A stretch of DNA of 64,000 bases from contig NC_088311.1 of the NCBI RefSeq assembly GCF_910592395.1, positions 13,146,501 to 13,210,500 of the forward strand, given 5' to 3'. This document shows, one piece after another, positions 57,506-64,000 of this stretch. The position numbers and the translations under genes are program-made. Under the pieces are notes generated by a model, which saw only the letters and a list, made by a program, of their open reading frames with translations, ran no database searches and had not been told where the DNA came from. The stretch is from Lineus longissimus. Its lineage: Eukaryota; Nemertea; Pilidiophora; Heteronemertea; Lineidae. The first letter of the stretch is position 1; each line of letters opens with the position of its first letter.

Positions 57506-58570
57506 AAATGAAATGGCCAGGGCCATTGTGCTCACCTCATGTGGAGGAAAGATGGATAAAGAGCATGGTATTGTGTCATGTAGTGTTAGGTTTGATGTAG
57601 GTCCAAGCAATTACAATTTCCCCAAAATGGCCAATTTACATAACATTCGACCTCTGTGACCTTGAAAAGTAGGTCAAATCAAAGAAGACCCGGGTGACAC
57701 ATTGAATGGTTGTTAGAATTAGATGTACCTATGATATAAAATTGGTGCCAATCGGGCAAGTCATTACCAGGAATAATGGCATTTTGAAGAATTTACGATT
57801 TGGCCCCCTCCCTGGAGGCCAAGCGGCAAATCAGATCGCACCAAACATCGGTACCTGAGACCACCTGACCAAGGGGTACATGTGTACTTAATTTGTGATC
57901 AATAGTCATTGCAGTTAAGAAACGTGCCATAGTTACGGCCTGACGGCCAATTTACGCCATTTGACCTCTGTGACCTTGACAAGAAGGTCAAATTAAAAAC
58001 CTGTGTGACATATATTGTATGGCGGTTAGATGTACCCATGATATCAAATTGGTGGCAATCGGGCAAGAAGTTAAGGAATAATCAAATTTTTAAGGTTTTT
58101 GGATTTTGCCCCCTGGTGGTCAAGTGGTGAATCATATTGGACCAAACTTCGGTCCCTGAGATTACCTGACTAAGGGGTAAATGTGTACCAAATTTGGGAT
58201 CAATAGTCATTGCAGTTTAGAAACGTGCCATCGTTACATCCTAACGGCCAATTTACACTATTTGACTTCTGTGACCTTGAAAAGGAGGGCAAATCAAAAA
58301 CCCGGAGGATATATGATGCACCTTTGCTAGAAGTACCTACCATATTTTTTTCAAAATTTCCCGACTACTATTAAGGGAGATATTGCATATTTTCACTTTT
58401 AACGTTTGGCCCCCTGGTGGCCAAACCATGAAACGAATCGGACCGAAACTTGGTCTCCAAGGTGTCATTACATAAGGGTACATGTGTACCAAGTTTCAAC
58501 TCAATAGCTCTAACAGTTACGAAACGTGCCCTGCTAACGGACGACGGACGACGACGACGACGACGACGAC

Positions 58571-58630
<60 letters not shown>

Positions 58631-58632
58631 AC

Positions 58633-58671
<39 letters not shown>

Positions 58672-58724
58672 ACGACGGACGCCACGGTATGGGATAAGCT
58701 CACCTCTGCTAAGAGGTGAGCTAA
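57506..58724 (+). mobile_element. Helentron-type non-autonomous repeat B3
   Basis: Begins AAATGAAATGGCCAGGGCC with GCTCACCTC. Ends with the AGCTCACCTC-TGCTAA-GAGGTGAGCT hairpin at 58697-58722. Full-length match to B1 and B2. Its ACG tract is far longer (58541-58677). It inserts 28 bp after the helicase stop. Confidence 0.85.
58541..58677. repeat. Expanded (ACG)n/(CGT)n microsatellite
   Basis: About 137 bp of ACG units with rare interruptions (ACA at 58575-58577, ACC at 58630). The same position has about 40 bp in B1 and about 50 bp in B2. Long Arg/Thr-only ORFs on both strands are by-products. Confidence 0.9.
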
Positions 58725-59503
58725 AAATGGGTTTTAACTGTTTTGGCACGTCTGAAATTCCCGTAAATGATGCTGGGTAGATGGATTTATGAATTCTCCG
58801 GGATTTTTGCTTAGTTTTTGGCAACTTCGCTGTCTTTGTATGACATTACAGACAATTTTGTACGAAGCTTCGACGGACCTTGACATGTGATAAAAGCCAT
58901 CCCTATACGCCGACAGAGCAAAATGCACGTACTACGTTGATGTCGTTGTTAAGTCTAACCAATTCCACTACGGCCGTCACCAACTTGACATCTTCAACCG
59001 AAGACGAATTCACACCGACCGTACCTATCATGTTTTACACCTGGGGATTGGGTCATCGTCATTTGGCTGACAGACCAGAATTAGCAAGTGAATGTAGCTT
59101 CTGCGAAAGAGGATGCAGCTGAAAGATGCAGACCAAACCGGCAATAGCCCTACTAGTACTAATATTCCATCAACTCTCGTTCCAAACTAACAAAGCCATC
59201 ATTAACTTCAAATCCAACGCCCTATGTTTTTTTAAAAAAACATTTCTTGTTAAACACATTCCCACAATGTACCATGACCCTAACAAATGTCGTTTCTGTC
59301 GCATACTCACACCATATTACCACCATGTCAGAAACCAAGTCTACGCACTTCAGTATGCTGTTTTTGTTGTAAATAATCTAATAATGAATGTTGACCTAAG
59401 CTTCCTAACTTTCTACATTTCAGAAACAATTTCATCTCCAGTAAAAAGCCATAAAGAGTATGTACACCAAAAATAACCCAAGACAAACCCCTTCTCTTTT
59501 CAG
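58725..59503. other. Stretch before the OB-fold gene
   Basis: No recognised gene. Open frames of 80 and 116 codons at 58880-59122 and 59126-59476 lack known motifs. They could hold a 5' exon of the next gene, since an acceptor (CTCTTTTCAG) ends at 59503. Confidence 0.4.
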
Positions 59504-61855
59504 ATCAACATGGATATTGCAAAGGCAATCAAGTTTCCTCAAAACAACATCAAGGCACCACTGAAGGCAACCGTCGTAGCAGTTGGCCCACGGAAATCAT
59601 TTCAAAATACCAATGGAACAAACGTCGACATGTGGACAGCAGCCATAGCTGACAAGCCATGAAGATCAATATTTATGACCAGACACATGCACAGAAATTT
59701 ATACCAAACAACACGATCCTCATCACCAATTACTCCTCCAAAGGCACACACATCACAACTAATAACAAAACGAAGATATACAAAACCAAGACAATGGTCA
59801 TCTCAACCGAACTGAGAACAAGAGCCAATGACATAATTAACCCACCTGATGCCCCACTTGTCACCATTCAACTGGCAACATCATCACCCTTGAAGACCAC
59901 ACTGACAATTGAGGGAACAGTAACACAGGTAAGTCAATCTTAATTCATTTCGTACTATAGCAAACGGTTACTGTAGCAATCTAATCTAACCTACCTTTCT
60001 CAAAAATAAGCAAGTGTAAATGGTGCACCGATCTCGGCATAGTTCCCATTTGAGATATGCGCGTGTGCAAACTTTGGTACTTTTAATTAGTTTGTGGGAA
60101 TGTGGAACAGCGTGTTCTTCTTGTGTGTGTAAAATATTGAAGACCGGGTCGCGTTTACTTTAAATTCCTGAGGAAATTTCTACGTGAGACGGTTGTGTGA
60201 ATTAGCACGATGTGGAGATGGATTCGGAGAACCACAAACAATTCAATTCAATTCAATTTATTCCTAACAAACAATGCCTATAAGGCTGTTAAGATTACAA
60301 GAGAAAATTATGAAAGAAATATAAAAATATGACTGTCCGAGCAGCAAAAAATCCACTGTTGCTCTGTTGTGGAAAATCGGTCAATTCAAGGATGCAAATT
60401 TGCTTATTTTAATACTTTTCCCCTGTAAACTTGGGTGATCGTTCGAAAGAAACACAAACTTGCCTCATATGGCACGGTTCCACTGTGCTAATGTAAACGG
60501 GACAGATCGGCAGAAACTACCCAAGTTTGTATCCCTTTTGTGAAAGTTGCAAGTCATTTTCAGAATTTAACACACACTTTTAATTTACAGCAGAGATTTG
60601 GGAATTATGGAAATTGTACTTGCAAAAATGCAAACAACAGTACAAATCTGCAGCATTGTACTCATAAGGAAAGTTAAGAGTAGGAAGCCCTGTAATGTTC
60701 CCTATTGATAAATTCTTTTTAAAAAAATACTTTCGATGTGTCTTCCATGCCCATATCTCTTTGACAAAATTCCATTTTCAGGCAGATGCTATTCACACGG
60801 TCAACCTACGCAATTCACCACAATCAGTCCCAATCAAAGACTTGACCATCAAAGACAAAACAGGCAGCATTCGATGCTCACTTTGGAGAGATGCCGCAAC
60901 AGCAGCCACGATCCCCCAACCTGGTGATTTTGTGCGAATAACAAATGCATATGTGGGCCACTTCCAAAACACCACAAATCTCAGCACCACTGAATCATCT
61001 ACAATCACTGTAAGTAACAGATCGAACCTCCACCTTCAGGGTTTCATACAGAGGGGGGACATGTCCCCCCTTGCTGAGCCAGTAACAACAGTTTCCAACC
61101 TCAAACATAGGAATTTTATGCCAAGACAAGGGCATCCTGGAAACTGTAGCTCTCTAAACAATGCATTATAGTATTGTTGATGAACTAGTTCTCAAGTAAG
61201 GAAGCACAAGAGTCTGCAGATCATTTTCATCACTAAACACTCTACAATTTGAATACCAATTTATAAAGAAACTTCATTCTACAATTGATTCCAATTTTGT
61301 CAGTCAGCCTCTGATATCACCATCACTATCAATAGTAGATGGAAAATTACAATATTTTCATGTATTTCATAAAGAGCTGGTAATTTAAGCAGTATAAACA
61401 TGACTAAATGTACTTCTTTAAGAAATGAATTGCATACATTTTAAGAGAAAACCCTGCAAATGAACTAGGCTAATATTTAAAATGTGGACAATTTGGTTAA
61501 AAATTTCCTTTCAATTGAGAACTCCACATAACAAATTCCCATTCAAACATAACCTTCACATCTTGTATTTCAGACTCCTGAGCAACCACCAAATGACATC
61601 ATAACAACCATGATTGGCATTGCAGACACAGAGATGGAACATGAAATTACAATTCTCACAAATGACCAAGAACAAAACTGCGAGGAATTCACCACCAACT
61701 TGCCAGCACTACTACAGTTCCTCAACTCTGTCGATGACCTACCACCAATCAGCAACATCACTGACATTGAGGACAATTTGCCCATTGCACTCAATTTCTC
61801 TGCAAGCCATACCAACAACATCATTGAGTATCGGCCAGATCATACCAACATGTAA
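59504..61855 (+). pseudogene. OB-fold (RPA70-like) protein gene, three exons, one frameshift
   Basis: Exon 1 is 59504-59928 with ATG at 59510 (MDIAKAIKFPQNN), exon 2 is 60782-61009 and exon 3 is 61574-61855, ending TAA/TAG. Donors are GTAAGT, and acceptors TTTTCAG and ATTTCAG. All junctions are phase 0. Exon 1 changes frame near 59660, after a TGA at 59660-59662. Exon 2 encodes VPIKDLTIKDKTGSIRCSLW and GDFVRITNAYVGHFQ, the beta-barrel pattern of RPA-type single-strand DNA-binding OB folds. Helitron-type elements sometimes carry RPA-like genes, but the introns favour a host-derived gene. I cannot decide. Confidence 0.6.
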
Positions 61856-61887
61856 TAGTCAAGCCTACACTGTACATGTTAGCATAA

Positions 61888-62080
61888 TGCAGCCGTCAAT
61901 GTGAATCCTGTACTCCCCCTCCTCAGGCACTCGACACTTAATTGGCGCATTTTTGTTCGGACACCGTGACAAACACAAAGGTATCCATTGTGTTTGTCAT
62001 GGTGTCCGAACAAAAATGCGTCAATCAACTGTCATATGCCCCAGAACAGGGAGTACAGGATTCACACTGACGGCTGCATA
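61888..62080. mobile_element. Foldback MITE, about 190 bp near-perfect palindrome
   Basis: The left arm starts ATGCAGCCGTCA, the right arm ends TGACGGCTGCAT. The inner part GCATTTTTGTTCGGACACCG and its complement pair closely, with a loop near GGTATCCAT (61980-61988). It lies 33 bp after the OB-fold gene stop, so it may fall in the 3' UTR. Confidence 0.8.
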
Positions 62081-62111
62081 AAGCAATAACCATAAAGGTT
62101 CAACTAAGAAA

Positions 62112-62640
62112 CATGGATTTGCTCCTTACCTCCGGAATTTTCCGATAACTTTGCAAAACATCCCCTAATGGTGGAGATTTTGGTCTTAAAATAAAGAGCA
62201 GATAACAAATATAGTCTCAATTTCTCAATACACCAAGTACTTACAGAGATGTACGGCCTGAAACATAAAAAATACTGCGAATGATCTATAGCTAGGGTGG
62301 TATAGTGTCTTTCTCAGATAATAGATGGCGAGGACACTCAGCCACCTGCAATAAGCATAGTAGGTATTGTCATTATAATTAGAATCAACCTCATTCCAGG
62401 TAACAAACCCTTTTGTGGGAAAGGTAGTCAGTGTCTCTAGTCACAGATCGTTCGTCACCCAGTCTTTTCTTTTGTGGTACTGCTTGCCTTTCAGGGCCTA
62501 TATCTCTGTAAGTACTTGGTGTATTTGAGCAATTGAAGCGGTATTCATTAGAGAAGATTGCATTCCTTATTTTAAGACCAAACTCGTGACAGTAAATCAA
62601 TTATGTAGCAATGTTATCGGCAAATTTCATGGACAAAGTG
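62112..62640. mobile_element. Inverted-repeat element, about 530 bp
   Basis: Arms at 62112-62265 and 62478-62640 share TTTGGTCTTAAAATAA, ACACCAAGTACTTACAGAGAT and GCCGATAAC/CCGATAAC boxes in opposite orientation, with indels. No ORF. Confidence 0.65.
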
Positions 62641-62761
62641 CCAATTCCCATGTTTCTGAGTTGAACCTTTATGGTTATTCCTTTATGATATTAACCCTAC
62701 CCAAAACTTTTAAGCCTTTCCATCTTTTTGAGTTTGAAATATTGTATTCTTGTAAGAGAAA

Positions 62762-63720
62762 GAACAGGGTGGATAGAGACAAAGTTTCAAAGGTCGTTGG
62801 ATGCGGCTCCTAGGCCTGGGAAGGGCCTGAATACCAACCCAAGTCGAATTTTCATGAAACATGAAACTGTGATTATTTTTTATTTTGTTATTGATTTTAT
62901 TCAGTTTTATTTTTCATTTTTATCGTAATTTCTAATTTTCCTTTTGGAAAATTTGCTTTAGGCCTAGGTTTCTCCAAATCAAAACAGACTTTATGTACCT
63001 CGATTGAGGTCTAGAGATGCATCATTGTCTACCTCGAAATTGAGATTGTCAAATTCGAAGTTTGATGCTTCCCTAAAGCAAAAATAATCAAAGAATGTTG
63101 AATATTATTAAGTGGATATATCGTGAATTTTAATGCAGGAAAACCGCCAAACATTCATCCTACGGCAATTGAATTCCCCTATAGTTGGAAACTGCTTAAA
63201 ATTCATGACAGACGTTTTGCCTAATACCGTATGATGTCGGTTTAAATGAAAGAATTCGCAAATCTCAGTGTCAGGTTGACAGTTACATTAACCTCATTGA
63301 GGTCTGTTGTCACGTGCGGGTAATTTTCACGGTGCCCGTTGTCGCGAAATTAAACATTATAAACATTTTTAAATGGCAATCATGAAAAGCCCTCCACCAG
63401 CAAACACTGAAAGAACAGGGTGGATAGAGACAAAGTTTCAAAGGTCGTTGGATACGGCTCCTAGGCCTGGGAAGGGCCTGAATACCAACCCAAGTCGAAT
63501 TTTCATGAAACATGAAACTGTGATTATTTTTTATTTTGTTGTTGATTTTATTCAGTTTTATTTTTCATTTTTATCGTAATTTCTAATTTTCCTTTTGGAA
63601 AATTTGCTTTAGGCCTAGGTTTCTCTAAATCAAAACCGACTTTATGTACCTCGATTGAGGTCACTTAGAGATACAGCATTGTCTACCTCGAAATTGAGAT
63701 TGTCAAATTGGCAAAGTTTG
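62762..63720. repeat. Direct duplication of about 310 bp
   Basis: 62762-63070 and 63413-63720 are near-identical (AGAACAGGGTGGATAGAGAC to AATTGAGATTGTCAAATT), offset by 651 bp. The 340 bp between is different. An old tandem duplication or two copies of one repeat. Nothing else is visible in 62641-64000. Confidence 0.8.
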
Positions 63721-64000
63721 AGGAACTGACTGTGGATTTACCTGCCTGGGCTTGAAAACTTCAGATTTTTTACAAACCATGAGGTAGGAATGGGTAGTAA
63801 AATTACAGAATCATTCAAGGGTGCAATTGATTGAGTTTTCGTGTTGATTTCGACACATACTTTTAGTTTATAAGTGGTGAGCAGTGAAACACACACAGCC
63901 ACTAATGCATAGTCCAAATTCGGATTTGATGCAAAATCAGAATAGAGAGGTTAAGATCCCGAACGGGAACGAGAAACGTGAACGTGAATTTGGTACTGTT

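Noticed and set aside
58450-58719. Arg-rich and Thr-rich long ORFs on both strands
   Set aside because: They are translations of the (ACG)n microsatellite. Equivalent ORFs at 44980-45165 and 33458-33676 have the same cause.

Overview
This is eukaryotic nuclear DNA, most likely from a marine invertebrate. The evidence is GT-AG introns, several classes of animal transposable element, tRNA-derived SINE heads, long microsatellites, and no operon-like cellular genes. The paired termini of the short repeats and the OTU-protease rolling-circle transposon recall mollusc, lancelet and similar genomes, but nothing here fixes the species. Almost everything in the window is mobile or virus-derived.
Region 1 (1-8934, minus strand) is a BEL/Pao LTR retrotransposon that runs off the left edge. 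Reading in its own sense it has a 264-bp LTR, a primer-binding site, an SGNH-hydrolase ORF, an array of six covarying hairpins, gag, and then protease, RT, RNase H and integrase. It is broken by in-frame stops and a frame change. It sits inside a decayed protein-primed-type DNA polymerase B gene (8935-12117, minus).
Region 2 (12289-20300) holds a low-complexity ORF, a multi-exon minus-strand gene (13563-15320) with duplicated phase-1 mini-exons, and two non-autonomous Helentron-type repeats (A1, A2). A1 carries a nested 750-bp MITE.
Region 3 (21345-26995, plus) is a decayed module that resembles DNA-virus (Polinton-like) structural genes: a two-part protein of unknown role, a coiled-coil protein with a membrane tail, a probable capsid-like protein, a small membrane protein, and a minor-structural candidate.
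Region 4 (28651-34446, plus) is an intron-containing gene. It joins a basic N-terminus, a probable RNase H/DDE-fold region, an acidic linker and an OTU-like protease domain. A family-B repeat (B1) lies in one intron.
Region 5 (34447-42650) is non-coding and packed with inverted-repeat elements: a foldback MITE, a TA-flanked element, a 2.17-kb element with an 8-bp target duplication, and minisatellites.
Region 6 (about 42655-57477, plus) is a decayed autonomous Helentron: OTU protease, a second protease-like domain, a 22-residue repeat tract, a DUF6570-like zinc-rich segment, HUH Rep and Pif1-type helicase. It is interrupted by repeats B2, C and D and followed by B3.
Region 7 (58725-64000) has a three-exon OB-fold (RPA-like) gene with one frameshift, two inverted-repeat elements and a roughly 310-bp direct duplication.
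The clearest cross-cutting pattern is a set of seven Helentron-type non-autonomous elements in four sequence groups. In each, the 5' subterminal motif is the reverse complement of that element's own 3' end. Groups B and D also carry repeated CTCF-core-like and nuclear-receptor-half-site-like motifs.
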